From Cocos nucifera (lineage: Eukaryota > Streptophyta > Magnoliopsida > Arecales > Arecaceae): a stretch of DNA of 64,000 nt. The stretch lies in NCBI GenBank assembly GCA_006176705.1, contig QRFJ01000057.1:3216178-3280177 (forward strand). The letters are read 5' to 3'. Positions within the stretch are counted from its first letter, which is position 1; every line of letters begins with the position of its first letter. Made by a program: the position numbers and the translations under genes. Below, piece by piece: positions 48,401-59,619 of the stretch. A model generated the notes under the pieces. That model was not told the DNA's origin. It saw only the letters and a program-made list of their open reading frames with translations, and searched no databases.

Positions 48401-51009
48401 GTATTATCTTTTCCTTTCCCTTTACTTTCAGTTTTTTCTGTGTTTAATCACATAGAGACTTATTTGGTCTTGCTCCCTTATCTCTTATTCATCTCTTAGT
48501 GATCTGTCTTTTGAGTTCACTTCATTATATTTTGATCATATAAATATCTTATTTTCTTTCAGAATATTCCAGCAAGCACTTGATTTCAGATATTTAATTG
48601 CATAAACCCTTAAAACCTAAATTTAAGCTCTAGAATCCTAAATCCATTATCTGGTCTCTTCAAAAATATTATCTTTCTAGTTCAGTTTTATTGAAAACTC
48701 GGATCTGCAAGTGAAATTACAGCACCTTTTAGGTTTCAATCATATCCTAAACCCTTCTAGATTCCCTTCTCTTGAATGTCCTACATCAATAAGTACCAAG
48801 CCTTGTCCCAGCTATTTGGATTACCCTCATGAATTGTCATTTGCCAACTTTCTTTCGATTATAATGCAAAGAAAAGGTTATGGGCAACAAGTCTCGGACC
48901 CTTATCTTTTCAAGTCCACTCACATAATTCATCTCACCCTAGTGACTTCTCCAAGCACCAATTCCTTCAATGTCTTCTCTTTCTTTGTTTTTAATCACAT
49001 CTTGTTTATAACAGACGCACTCTATTTCATTGTTTAAAGAAATAAAAAAAGAAAGGGAAAAAATCCTTAAATGGAGGTGTATTTATCAAATCAACTTCAA
49101 AGTTCAACCAACATTGGTTGGTGGGATCATGTACATCCATCAAATCCACTCTTCGCTTGAATGAACCATGAGCACAAGTGCCTGAAACGGGTGCTTAGAA
49201 CTGTAATAGGTAACTCTGCTGTTATGGTAAGCATTTTCTAGACCCTTTCTTACAACTGCTACAGGTGCTAATTTATGTTTTTCTTCCTCTTTCCACACCC
49301 TTAAGGTTTTCTTCCATGAGTCCACTATTGCATTTAACCTTTTCCTCATTAATCAAGACTATAATATTTACAAACATATGCATGAAAGCACATTTTCTCA
49401 GACATTAGCAATATTTCACCTCTGGCTAGTGCAAAGAAATATTTGATACCAAGCACAGACCTATTTTGAATTGGAATGCACTTCTCTCTCCATAACAACT
49501 AATGCTTGTCACTAACCTAAAAAATGCCTCATCATGCATACCTTTCTTTCTTAATACCTACAAATTACCTTCTACTAGGATTTCAAATTTCAGCTTCCTT
49601 TTAGACCAGATATCATTGCCCCCTCCACATTTTTCACACCTCAACCTTTAGGTTCAACCCCCCCTCAGCAATTAATTCATCCTTTTCAAAATCCAGAAAC
49701 CTATATCCAAATAGCATTCTTTTTTTTACATAACTTCCTCCTATAGAGAATGTAGGAGTTGCACAAATTGAAGAAAAATGATAAAGAACACAACAAGATC
49801 CAAAAGGAGACTCCAATAAAGAGGGGTGGTTTAATGTATGCATGAAAAATGTAGGATGCTACATGGATAGAGATTGCAAGAAAATGTATTGGATAGAGAT
49901 TGCAAGAAAAGATATGGGAAATTTATCAGTGAAATCTCCCATTCCTTAATTATAATTGGAGGCCAGAACACATTCAGGTCACAATCAAGATAAGAAATCT
50001 ATGACCCAAAAAGATCATGATCTTATCAACAAAAATTCCTTTCATAATTCCAACTTAACATTCCTATGGTCCTTGATCCCAATAAGTTCTTACTACTAAT
50101 AAAGATAATATGCCTAGAGGAACATCCTTAACAACAGTTAAACTCAGGGCTTAGAACTGGCCCTCAATAAATGCATACTGCCACAAGCAAGCAACTAGTT
50201 TGTATTATTCCCTCACAATACATGCATTCAATGCCACCAACATACACTTTTAGTACGCATGTTTCCATATATCTATGTAAAACGTCATGCATACTGTCCA
50301 TCATCCACATCATCCCAAGTCACACGCACCACTGGAAACATCAGAATTTCCTCAAACCTCACTTGCTTTTTCAGTGAATAATTGCACTGATCAGACATAG
50401 CTAATTGATGAAGCACATCTTAAGCCGTATCTTCCACCTAATCATGGCAGCGGCCAACTTTTTGGGGAAAACGACATCAGCCAATGAATAGAAGGGGAAA
50501 AAAACAGAGAAGGAAGGCCCACAAAATCACATCAACTTTGGAGAAGAGCGGAGCTATGCATGTTCAAAATTCAGCTCTACATCAATAGGAAACCGTGGAT
50601 CAGCAGACTAATTAAAAAAGAAAAATGAAATTTCAAGATCTTCGTTCCTCAGCACGACCTTGCAAGACTTAGACAAGAATAAACTCCGGCAGCAATTCGA
50701 AACAGATAAAAGAACAGATTTACATGTGCTTTGGACAATAATCTAACAAGAGCGAAATCCTAGTAGAGGGGGAGGAAGAGATCTAGAGAGAAAACCTTCA
50801 TGTTGGACGGACTGGCGCTGGCCGGGGGGCGTCCTCTTGGCGACGGTGCGGCCGACGAAGAGAATGAACTCCTTGGCGGCGGTCCGTTGGAAGTAGCCGA
50901 AATGACTCACATCGGAGGCGTTGGCCAGCACCACCGGATCCGACGGCCCCGAGGAGGAGTCGCCGCCGGAGCCGGCGCATCGGAAGACGAGGAGGGCGGT
51001 AATCTTCAT
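37806..51009 (-). CDS. YKT61: R-SNARE / longin protein YKT6
   Basis: YKT6 is a lipid-anchored R-SNARE acting in ER-Golgi, vacuolar and autophagosome fusion. Coding exons in transcript order: 51009-50796, 47326-47229, 43884-43780, 43116-43051, 38542-38456 and 37856-37806. They sum to 206 residues. The longin domain covers residues 1 to ~135 (MKITALLVFR, SDVSHFGYFQR, EFILFVGRTVAKRTPPGQRQ, MDDHYPVRSAF, VLDEYQKTFGDSW). The SNARE motif is ~140-195 with zero-layer Arg171 in SVLARGEKLDSLV. The C-terminus NQCCMIL has Cys202 (palmitoylation) and a CAAX box at Cys203 ending in Leu. A Gly/Ser-rich insertion (GSGGDSSSG) in the first 25 residues makes it slightly longer than the usual ~199. All introns are GT-AG except the last, whose expected acceptor reads ACAA/ATG instead of AG (see findings). 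Introns 1, 2 and 4 are 3.3-4.5 kb and contain repeats. Confidence 0.93.
39371..39402. repeat. (CT)n microsatellite in YKT6 intron 4
   Basis: About 15 CT units, giving a GA run on the transcribed YKT6 strand. An open frame of RERERE repeats on the minus strand is an artefact of it. Confidence 0.9.
44101..44341. repeat. 120-bp tandem duplication in YKT6 intron 2
   Basis: The block starting TTGTCATTCTTCCAATTTGG at 44101 is repeated at 44221 with a handful of substitutions and one inserted base. A partial third start (GTTGTCAT) follows. The period is 120 bp. The low divergence suggests a recent duplication. Confidence 0.93.
44942..45013. repeat. 36-bp tandem duplication in YKT6 intron 2
   Basis: Two adjacent 36-bp copies share GGGGAA.ATCAAAAAGTAAC and CATCAAGAC, differing at a few positions. 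Confidence 0.85.
48087..48392 (+). repeat. Possible copia-type LTR relic with PBS-like site (YKT6 intron 1)
   Basis: A stretch beginning TGTTGCAACATGGTGCTGC contains a TATA-like TTATAAAAAGGG near 48,250. It ends at about 48,380 next to TGGGATTCAGAGC, close to the initiator-tRNA-Met primer site TGGTATCAGAGC of Ty1/copia elements. No second LTR or pol sequence is seen, so it would be a fragment. The LTR start and the strength of the PBS match are both uncertain. Confidence 0.35.
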
Positions 51010-51438
51010 CGGCGTCGGCGGATCGGAGGCGGTAACCTCTCCGGTCTCGTCGGAGCGGCGAGAGAGCGAGAGCCGCTAATGGGAACTTAGGGGGGGAAAT
51101 ACGCGCCGTGCTTGTTTTCTGACTTCGTCGGTGGCGTTGGGGGATTTTGGGGATTTGGCATCTTCATAGCGGTGCGCTACGGCGCTGCATCGAACCGTTC
51201 CGTGCATAATTCGCCGATCGACGTGCACCCCGTTTGGAACGACGAGCGTTAAATGATCACTTCCAAACGTCCAATAATTGCGACGAGGCTTTGCTAAACA
51301 GGGTCATTCACGTGTTTTCTCCCGTTCAGACTTTTCGTTGTGTTCATGATCTTGACGTTGATCGGCAAACAACCGATGATTAGTACGATAACGTATCTAT
51401 ATATAGGATCATTTGATAAAAAAATATTAAATTATTTC
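51010..51438. other. YKT6 leader and promoter region up to the retroelement
   Basis: GC-rich sequence directly upstream of the YKT6 ATG (to about 51,260) should contain the 5'UTR and core promoter on the minus strand. Beyond it the DNA turns AT-rich and meets the Tat element LTR, so YKT6 has only about 430 bases of non-transposon upstream DNA. Confidence 0.55.
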
Positions 51439-52306
51439 TATAGCTTCTGAATATTCTCATATGAGATCAACCATCTAGAAATCTATAGATCTTTGCCGAT
51501 CATCTATAATGAAGTCCTCATCGAAATATTCTTCGATAAAGATCCTCTAATGCTTAAATTAGGAGACAGAAGAATAAAAAGAGTAGAAAGCATCGAATTG
51601 AGTGCGTACTTGAAGGATCCCAGAGCCTCTTTATTTATAGAAGAGGTATTAGAGTCGTGCTCATCTCGGAATCTAACGACTTTCCAAATTTAACGCTTTG
51701 GATTGATTCGGAAGAGATTTTTTCTTTTTAGAGAGACGGGATCGCGAGGGACTCCTTCTTTATTCAGACTTTCATAATTAGCGAAGAAAATGGATCTGGT
51801 GAAGATGGTAATACCTCGATAAAAGACGATCAATAATAAATCGTTCAATATTGATCGGTTATATATTGGCAACTAGTAGATCGTCCGGATATTCGTCGGC
51901 TAAAACCGACCAATATTATATAGATCATCTGTGAATAACTTTCTCCAATCAATGAAATTCTTCTTTGGTGATAGCTCGGCCGTATACGACCTAAGGCGAA
52001 CCATCAGCAAACCAATGGCCTGTCGTAACGGTCAGTCATACATGGCCGATCTATTTCGATAAATCGGCAAAGATCGAGGAATACCAAGCTGAGGATGAGG
52101 TACAGCAAACCTTCAACGTCCTTAGAACAGCTCGCCTAGGAACGAACTTCGGTAGGTTGGTATTAGCTGACTTTCGACAGGATATTCTTGAAAATTGCTC
52201 ATCTGAGGTTAATCTATAGCGAATCGCGAGTGAGCGGATAGCTTCTCCATAATAACTGATCTCAATGTATATTGTGCCGAGGTCAAGCTATGGCTATCCC
52301 ATAACA
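51439..52306 (-). repeat. 3' LTR of the Tat element (left copy)
   Basis: On the plus strand it ends CCATAACA next to the PPT and aligns along its length with 61294-62198. Shared blocks include TAATGAAGTCCTCA, CATCGAATTGAGTG, CTCTTTATTTATAG and ATTAGAGTCGTGC. The outer end has lost the TG (it reads TATAGCTTCTGAA against TGTTGCTCCTGAA), so the start is approximate. The minus-strand TATA box is TATAAATA near 51,635. Confidence 0.85.
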
Positions 52307-52307
52307 G

Positions 52308-52320
52308 TTGCCCCCCACTC
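52308..52320 (-). other. Polypurine tract of the Tat element
   Basis: On the minus strand it reads GAGTGGGGGGCAA directly before the 3' LTR start (TGTTATGGGATA). It establishes the orientation of the element. Confidence 0.8.
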
Positions 52321-52573
52321 ACGAGGTCGAGCTATTATTGATCGATCGATGTGAGTATCCTTTCGAAGTCGAAGTCGATCTCCTAAATGAAATTATGTTG
52401 CTATGTTGATGATCGAAACCTTGATGAGACCGGTGGAAGTCCAACGGCCATCAAATTTGGTCGTTCATTAGCTTGATCCGGGTCCGTCTGTCCTGACCAA
52501 TCAGTGCCTGACACTTGGTGAAGATCCAGAGGGGTTGGTGAATCAATGATAGATCGGAGCCATCCAAGTTTCT

Positions 52574-52581
52574 TATAAATA
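52574..52581 (+). promoter_or_regulatory. TATA box of the antisense ORF
   Basis: TATAAATA in TTCTTATAAATAGGGG lies 170 bases before the antisense ORF start, on the strand opposite to gag-pol. This suggests the ORF had its own promoter inside the element rather than relying on the LTR. Confidence 0.6.
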
Positions 52582-52750
52582 GGGGTCAGCATCATTCTAG
52601 CTTTTTACTGTTGCTATTATTTGAAGGGTGAACTCCGCCACTTCGCGTATGTGAGGAAATAGCTCGGACGAAGTCGAGCTATCGTCAACCTCATCCTCCC
52701 CCCTTATTGCTCGATCTCCTCACTTCTTTAGGTTAGTTTTTTCTGCACTC

Positions 52751-54729
52751 ATGAGTCGGTCCAGTCTGTCCCAATCTTCCTAGAGCTCGGAAGATCATTT
52801 AGGTGGGGATCATGGGTCCGAGGTAGCTAGCTCTTTGGGCAGGTTCGAAGAACCTGGAATCCCGGACTATGGCCCCTATAGGATAAATTTTGTTCTCGCC
52901 TCAAAGGACTTAGAACTCATAAGGCTGAAGTACCAAATCCCTGATGACTTTAGGCTGGAGGTCGCCAGTTCTGGGGAGTGTATAGCTCTTCCTCGTCCCA
53001 ACCAGGTTGGGATTTACAAGAAATCCCTGAAGGCTGGCCTCAGATTATCCTTCCACTTCTTAGTCGTCGAGTTTTTAAATTCATACAGAATCAGTTTTTG
53101 TAGCTTGGCGCCGAACTCCTGATGATCGATTTTAGGCTTTTTTACACATTGTCTCCTCCTCGGGGTTGAGCCTACCTTCCATCTTCTCCAAGCTTGTTTC
53201 ACACCTAAGGAGCATCCTATAGAGATTGAGTGGTTGTACGCTTCTCCTCAAAAAGGGCATCATCATTTTCGAGGTGCTCCTTCCTCGATTTATTACTGGA
53301 AGGAGCATTTTTTCTTTATGTCGGTCGAGTAACCTTGGAGTTTCAGCACATCATGGGGTCGACCTCATAGGTCGGCCGTCAGGCCTCCAACGTTGTCCAA
53401 CATCGGAAGGAGACCTTAGATTGGATCTTTGGCGCCACTCTCCCTCCATTATCCAAGCTCCATATCGAGGAGAACTTGTTCAAGGTCGAGCTGATTTCAA
53501 TTGATCCGAGGAGTAAGTGACATTTTCGTGTCATCTCACATAGCTCGTCCTTCTTGCTATTATCATTGACTCTTACCGATCTTTTTTTCTCGATGTAGCG
53601 ATGAACCCTGCTGATCTGAAAGCTATTCATTGGGCGGCGAAGAAGAGGAAGGCTAGGACGGCCCCCGCCCCCAAACGTGATTGGCCTAAAGCCATCCTCG
53701 CCCAACCGGCGATGGGGGGTTCCTCGAGGGCAATGTAGGTTCCAGGAAAAGAAAGCTAGGCATCGACAAAAGCCATGGTGCCATTGCGATCAATTGCTTT
53801 GGTGGAGCCCGCTTCCCAGCCTTCTGCTTTCTCTTCAAGAAGAAGCTCTGGCGGGCCAAAAATCTTGATTCGAATGTTCAGCCATGGACCCAACGCTCTA
53901 TTGGACGTGTCTCTGATGGAGGTTGCCTCAAAAATCGAGGATAAAAGGAAAGGTGTTGGCGACTATCAGGTCGTCCATTCTCTGCTAAAGTCAGTCATCT
54001 TGCCGACTGACGCTCAAACCTTCGAGGAGGCCAGAGGTGCCTTTCGCATCTAGGACTCCTACGATTCTCTTCTTCGGGTATGTATTGATCGTCAACCGAT
54101 CTTTATTTGTTCATTCATCATTCAACCCCCTTCCCCCTCTCTTTTTTTAACTTAATTTTATTTTATAGCTCATCCACCATGTAGATTATTTTGCCGAGGT
54201 GATTAGAGAGGTTCGGCGCCTCTCCAAGGAGGCTAAGGAGAAATTCATCCAGGCCATCCGAAGGGCGGACGATGCACAGTTGTCCAAGCTGAAGGCCGAG
54301 GATGAGAATAGGTCGCTTAAGGAGAAGGTGAAGTAACTAGAATCTGAGCTAACCAAGGTCGAAGCTCGGCTGCTAAGAAAAAAGAAAGCCGAGAAGGTGC
54401 GGGCGAAAGCCGCCAAGATCGAAGTAGTCGAGGAATTCCGCTCGTCAGCCGAATTTCATAACATAAAGGCAGAATTTGCCTCGACTTCCTATCTGCAGGG
54501 GATTGAAGATCTGAAGGAGAAGATCCGAAGAAACTTCCCCGACCTGAACCTAGATCTCCTGGAGTCAGAGGGTGAAGAAGTCGAGGAGGTTGAAGGTCGA
54601 AAAGTTCAGATGGAGGATCTCTTCAGCCCCGCCCGTGGTGACCTGGTCGTCGGGGATGTAACCTCAGCTCCACCTCCGACAGTCATAGTCTTATCCAACC
54701 AGGCAGAGGTCGACGAATCTGGAGCTTAA
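52751..54729 (+). pseudogene. Antisense ORF, PF04195-like ("putative gypsy type transposon") protein, decayed
   Basis: The ATG at 52751 (MSRSSLSQSS) meets a TAG at 52781, then continues in frame through GRFEEPGIPDYG, LKYQIPDDFRLEV, GIYKKSLKAGLRLSFHFLVV and SFCSLAPNS to TGA at 53120, where the family usually has Trp. Further similarity (GVEPTFHLLQACFTPKEHP) follows in the same frame to about 53,330. A later part (54169-54729) encodes a coiled-coil stretch (EVIREVRRLSKEAKEK, LESELTKVEARLLRKKKAEK) and an acidic tail ending DESGA. This order of conserved N-terminal domain and C-terminal coiled coil is typical of the antisense ORFs of Tat-type elements. Their function is not established. Several stops make this copy non-functional. 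Confidence 0.8.
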
Positions 54730-55004
54730 TGTATAGATCTTTGCTTGGGCATGTTCGAGCATTTTGTTAGGTCGGTCCCTCTTACTTATCCTCGGTATTC
54801 TTTGAGGTATTTTTGTATGAGACCGACCAATATTTGTAATTATTTGATTAATGAATACAATGCTTTATTTTCCAAGTGGTTGAGATCGATCATCGTGGCT
54901 TGGTGCACATTCTACTAAATTTTTTTTTTATGGATAGGCTTAGATCTTTCAGAATGCCCAACATGAGGACGAGCTCCTAGAAAGATAGAACCCAACATAT
55001 TTCA

Positions 55005-55790
55005 TTCCTCGGTTGTAACCAAGAATAGCATGTCGGCGATTTTAGGAATGCATTCTATTCCTCGATTGTGGCTAAGGAACACACATTGGTGAATTTTATG
55101 CGTTCCGCTCCTCGACCGTGGTCGAGGAGCACTCATCGATGATTTTTACGTGTTCCACTCCTCGGCTGTGGTTGCAGAGCGTGTGTCGAAGCACACGTTA
55201 GTGATTTTTACGCATTTCGCTCCTCGATCGTGGTCGAGGAGCGTACGTTGATGAATTTTTCACGTTCCACTCCTCGACCGTGGTCGAGGAGCGCATGTTG
55301 ATGAAATTTGCTGAAGACACATTTTGCACCTTGGTCATGGCCAAGGAGCGCGCGTTGGCAAAATTTGCTGGAGATGCATTTCATTCTTCAGTCGTGGTCG
55401 AGAAGCGCGTGTTTGCAAAATTTGCTAAAGATGCATTCTATTCCTCGACCATGGTCGAAGAGTGTGTGCTAGCAAAATTCGCTGGAGATGCATTTCGTTC
55501 CTTGGCCGTGACCAAGGAGCACGCATTGGCGAAATTCGTTGGAGACATGTTTCGTTCCTCGATCGTAGCTGAGGAGCGCGCGTTGATGAAATTTGCTGGA
55601 GATGCGTTTCATTCCTCAATCATGGCCGAGGAGCGCACGTTGGTGAAATTTGCTGGAGATGCATTCCACTCCTTGATCATGGTCGAGGAGCGTATGTTGG
55701 CGAACTTCGTTGGATACGCATTTCGTTCCTCGACCGTGGTCGAGGAACGCATGTTGGCAAATTATCGAAGATCAAATATGCAAAAAATTA
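55005..55790 (+). repeat. Tandem array of about 14 units (50-60 bp) in the Tat element
   Basis: Each unit is built on TTCCTCGACCGTGGTCGAGGAGCG followed by a GTTGGCGAAATTTGCTGGAGATGCA-like spacer. The first five units lack part of the spacer (about 50 bp); later ones are 54-60 bp. In the best units CCTCGACC-GT-GGTCGAGG is a perfect inverted repeat. From 55280 the array stays open on the plus strand as degenerate ~20-residue repeats (VEERALAKFAGDAFHSS); I regard that as repeat-driven and do not annotate it as a gene. Confidence 0.9.
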
Positions 55791-55825
55791 TTACTTATTA
55801 TTAAAAAAAAGATAAGGATTACAGC

Positions 55826-56820
55826 TTATGGATAATATCTATGGAGATTATCGGCATTCCATATCCTCGGTATTGAAGTTCCATCCAACCGACGAAGGCA
55901 ATAAACTCTTGGCCGAACTATCTTGGTCACTCTGTATGGTTCTTCCTAGTTGGGTGATAGCTTCGATCATTCGGTTGAACGAGAGATCTCTGCTTGGCGA
56001 AGCACCAATTGTCCAGCCAAGAACGACTTTCCTTTAACTCGGAAATTGCAATACCAAGCTACTCTGTGTTGATAGTTGGCCATCCAGATTCTAGCCCATT
56101 CTCGAGTTTCTTCCAGTAGATCTAAATTTGCCCTCTTTCCAAACGAGTTGTTGTCCTCGTCGAATTTCTTGACTCGAAGTGTGGACAGACCAATTTTCAA
56201 AAATATGACAGCTTCCATTTCGAATGCCAGCATGAAAGGCATTTCTCCAATCGGGACTCGTTGGGTCGTTCGATAGGCCCAAAGGACATGATATAGCTCT
56301 TTGACCTACCATCTCTTAGCTTGATCAAGACGAGCTTTTAAACCTTGCAACAAGATTTTGTTCATCACTTTGACTTCACTGTTGCTCTGTGGGTGACCTA
56401 CTGATATCAGCCTATGCAAAATTCCGAAGATGTTGTAGAATTCAGTGAATCTCAGATTATCAAACTACCATCCATTATCAGTTATAATAGCTCTGGGTAA
56501 TCCAAATCGGTTGATAATTGATTTTCAGACAAAATCTCAAACCTTGGCTTCAGAAATGGTTGCCAGAGCCTTGACCTCCAACCATTTGGTAAAATAGTCA
56601 ATGGCGATGAGTAAGAACTTCTTTTGTGCTATGGTGATAGAAAATGATCTGAGGATATCCATTCTCCATTGTGCGAAAGGCCAAGGCATTGTGATTGCTG
56701 CTAGCGGGGTGGAAGGTCGGCACTGAATATTGAAAATTCTTTGACATTGATCACATCTATTTATCAGATCGACAGCATCTTTTTGCATAGTCGGCCAAAA
56801 GTATCCTTACCTCAATATCT
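55826..56820 (-). pseudogene. Integrase domain of the Tat element
   Basis: Reading from 56820 down: the FWPTMQKDAVDLINRCDQCQ zinc-binding end, the core with WRMDILRSF (first catalytic Asp; the usual Gly is Arg), then TDNGW with the second Asp. HPQSNSEVKVMNKIL follows with the Glu. The C-terminal part contains MPFMLAFEMEAVIF and RVTKIVRPRVYCLRRLDG and ends ADNLHRYYP with TAA at 55826-55828. An in-frame TAG at 56465-56467 replaces the Gln of DNGxQF, and further breaks occur. The DDE triad is therefore still visible in a dead gene. Confidence 0.85.
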
Positions 56821-57184
56821 TATGAGCGAGGGCCTTGCCTCCCAGATGATTGCCATAGATCCCTTCGTGCACTTCTCGTAAAGCATAGTCGACTTTCGAA
56901 GGATGAAGACATCTGAGTAGAGGTAAGGTAAAAGACCTTTTATATAGTTTTTCCTTATAGATGAGGTACTAAGGAGCAAGGTGTCTCAACTTTTTAGCTT
57001 CATCTCTCTCAGTTGGTAGAGTGTCATCTTGTAAGTAGCGTAAGATGGGATCTATCCAACTTGGCTCTGAATCAACTTGCATTATAGGAGCCTCTTCGAT
57101 GCTTGGCTTCTCCAGAACTTTCATATATTAGCTTCCTTTTAAGTCTATGGCACCAAGGGTTACAAGCTTAGATAAAAGATCGGC

Positions 57185-57859
57185 TCACATATTTTCTTTC
57201 CTTGGTATTTGTTGAACATCCATCATCAAGAAGTCGAAAGCTAAGTTCCTAACCTTCTGTAGGTATTTGACCATGTTTGATTTTCGAGCTTCATATTCTC
57301 CTTGAACCTGACCAACGATTAGCTGTGAGTCGCTATAAACTCTGAGATGCCGAACCTCCATTTCTTTTGCCATCCAAAGACCTGCTATCAATGTTTCATA
57401 CTCGACTTCATTATTGAATGTCGAAAAATCAAAACACAGAGCATACTCCGCAACTACTCCCTTCGGGCTGGTTAAGATCAATCCGACTCCTACGCCTTTA
57501 TCATTTGAAGATCCCTCAACATATAAGACCCAATATTCGTCGATTGTATGAGCTATTTCATTGCTTGATTTCTCATCTAGAATTGTACGCTCCATGATGA
57601 AGTCGGCTAATGCCTGAGCCTTGATGGACGGTCTAGGTAGATATTTGATATCGAATTCTCCCAACTTAATAGCCCATTTAGCTAACCATCCCGAAGTGTC
57701 GAGTCGATATAATACTAACTTGATAGGTTGGTCGGTAAGAGCAGCGATGGTATGTGCTTGAAAATACGGATGCAGCTTCTTCGTAGATATCAGGAGAGCA
57801 TAGATGACTTTTTCTAACTTTACATATCTGATCTCGATGTCATGAAGTATCCGGCTCAC
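57185..57859 (-). pseudogene. RNase H and second (archaeal-type) RNase H of the Tat element
   Basis: This 224-codon stretch is open. Its first part (EKVIYALLISTKKLHPYFQ, VLYRLDTSGWLAKWAIKLGE) is the end of the RT-linked RNase H. After the spacer ADFIMER comes a second RNase H: WVLYVEGSSNDKGVGVGL, FNNEVEYETLIAGL, LRVYSDSQLIVGQVQGE. The first catalytic Asp (usually YVDGSS) is Glu here, while ELIAG-type Glu and SDSQL Asp positions remain. A second, archaeal-type RNase H marks the Tat lineage. A downstream stop separates it from the integrase frame. Confidence 0.85.
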
Positions 57860-58870
57860 ACAATAAATCAGTTTCTACATTCTAACTTCCTATCGGACGA
57901 GGACTGAACTAACCATCGAAGGAGAAATAGCCAAATATAAGTATAATACTTCTTCAGACTCTGGCTTGCTTAAAAGAGGAGGAGAGATGAGATATTTCTT
58001 CAGCTCATCGAAGGCTACCTGGCATTCATCCGATCATTGAAAATCCTTTGGCTGCTTAAGAGCTTTAAAAAATAGAAGGCTCTTCTCTGCTGATCTTGAC
58101 AGGAATCTGTTTAGGGCTACAATCCTTCCAGTGAGCCGCTGTACTTCTTTGATCATCCTCGGGGGTTTCATCTCTTAAAGAGTTTGAATCTTCTCTGGGT
58201 TAGCCTCGATCCCATGTTGCGATATCATAAAACCAAAAAATTTTTCAGAGGTGACTCCGAAAGCACATTTATCTGGGTTTAGCTTCATCTGGAAGCACCG
58301 TAGTGTAGAAAAGATTTTTTCTAGATCAGTAATATGATGTTCGACGGTCCTACTTTTGATGAGCATGTCATCTATATATACCTCCATGTTTCTTCCAATT
58401 TGCTCTTTGAAAAGCTTGTTAACAAGCCTTTGGTAGGTCGCCCCTGTATTTTTTAGGCCGAATGGCATGATCCTATAACAAAAAAGATCTTGATCAGTTA
58501 TAAAAGAAGTTTTCTCCTCATCCTTCAACGTCATTCAGATTTAGTTATATCCCAAAAAAGCATCCATGAATGATAGAAGTTGATTTTCTGAAGTCGCATC
58601 CACTAATTGATCTATGTGGGGCAGAGGGTAGTTGTCCTTTGGGTATACGCTATTGAGGTCGGAATAATCGATACACGCATGCCATTTTTCACTCGTCTTC
58701 TTAATGAAGATGATATTAGCCAACCATTCTGGGTAATATACTTTTTGAATAATCTGACCTTTAGAAGTTTATCAACCTCTTTTTATATCGCACTTTGTCG
58801 CTCAGGGGCGAAACTTCACTTCTTTTGCCTGACTGGGCGATGGTTCGGATCCACATTAAGTTGGTGAACT
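57860..58870 (-). pseudogene. Reverse transcriptase domain of the Tat element
   Basis: Motifs in order are NIIFIKKTSEKWHACIDYSD, YPKDNYPLPHIDQLVDAT, LLSFMDAFLGYN, then after two stops EEKTSFITDQDLFCYRIMPF, MPFGLKNTGATYQRLVNKLF and the catalytic VYIDDMLIKS. The stops TAA (58541-58543) and TGA (58535-58537) lie two codons apart, where related elements have Gln and Arg. Both are explained by C-to-T changes. The remaining ~300 bases down to 57,860 carry the connection region in broken frames. Confidence 0.87.
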
Positions 58871-59325
58871 ATAACTTTTGGATCAATATCGGGCATATCC
58901 GAGGCCGACCAAGCAAATATATCGGCATTAGCTCATAGAAATGAGATGAGGTGCTGTCGATTCTCTTCATACAAACTTGAGCCGATCTTCACTACTTTGC
59001 TTGGATTATCTCTGATTTGTACTGAGATCAACTCTTTCGCTGGGCGACCCCTCTGTTCCATCAACTCATCCCTTACATCCAGTTCATTCATGAGTTGTTC
59101 TTCAGATGCCACTCCACGCAAGGTAGCCATATAGCATTCCTTTGCGATTAATTGGTTTCCTCAGAGTTCTCCTATTTCTCCAGGAGTCATGAATTTCACC
59201 TTCAAATGATAAGTTGACACTATAGCTCTGAGGGCATTCAAACCTGGCCGACCCAAAGTGACATTATAAGTAGATGGGCTAATAACCATGAAGTAAATTA
59301 TTTCGAGTAAGGTTTGCCTTGGGAC

Positions 59326-59616
59326 CTACCCAACTTTTGTTATTAATGAGATAGTTTCGTCTGCTGGGATCGTGCTATCAGAAAATTCGATCAGAGGTAC
59401 ATTCTTCTTCACCAGCCATTTAGGATCCAAGTTCATTCGAATAAAGGCATCGTAAAATAAGACATCTACCAAACTTTCATTATCAATAAGAACTTGATGT
59501 ACATCATAATTTGAAATATTTAAAGAGACAACTATAGGATCATCGTGTGGGTGACTTATTTCTTGTAGGTCATCAGCAGTGAAGATGATTTCATCATCGA
59601 TCTTTCTTTTCTTCAA
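59326..59616 (-). pseudogene. Aspartic protease domain of the Tat element
   Basis: The open piece begins MKKRKIDDEIIFTADD and includes HPHDDPIVVSLNISNYDVHQ and VLIDNESLVDVLFYDAF. The last block is the retropepsin active site; its Asp is kept, but the following Gly (usually DNGSS) is Glu, which should kill activity. It sits between gag and RT, as expected for Ty3/gypsy. Confidence 0.8.
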
Positions 59617-59619
59617 TCT

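Noticed and set aside
37806..51009. YKT6 as a pseudogene because of the missing acceptor
   Set aside because: All other exons, phases, splice sites and functional residues are intact, and an in-frame alternative acceptor exists, so a working gene or a base error is more likely.
55280..55804. 174-codon ORF with 20-residue repeats
   Set aside because: It is a reading of the Tat element tandem array. Units of 54-60 bp only partly keep frame, and similarity is stronger in nucleotides than in protein.
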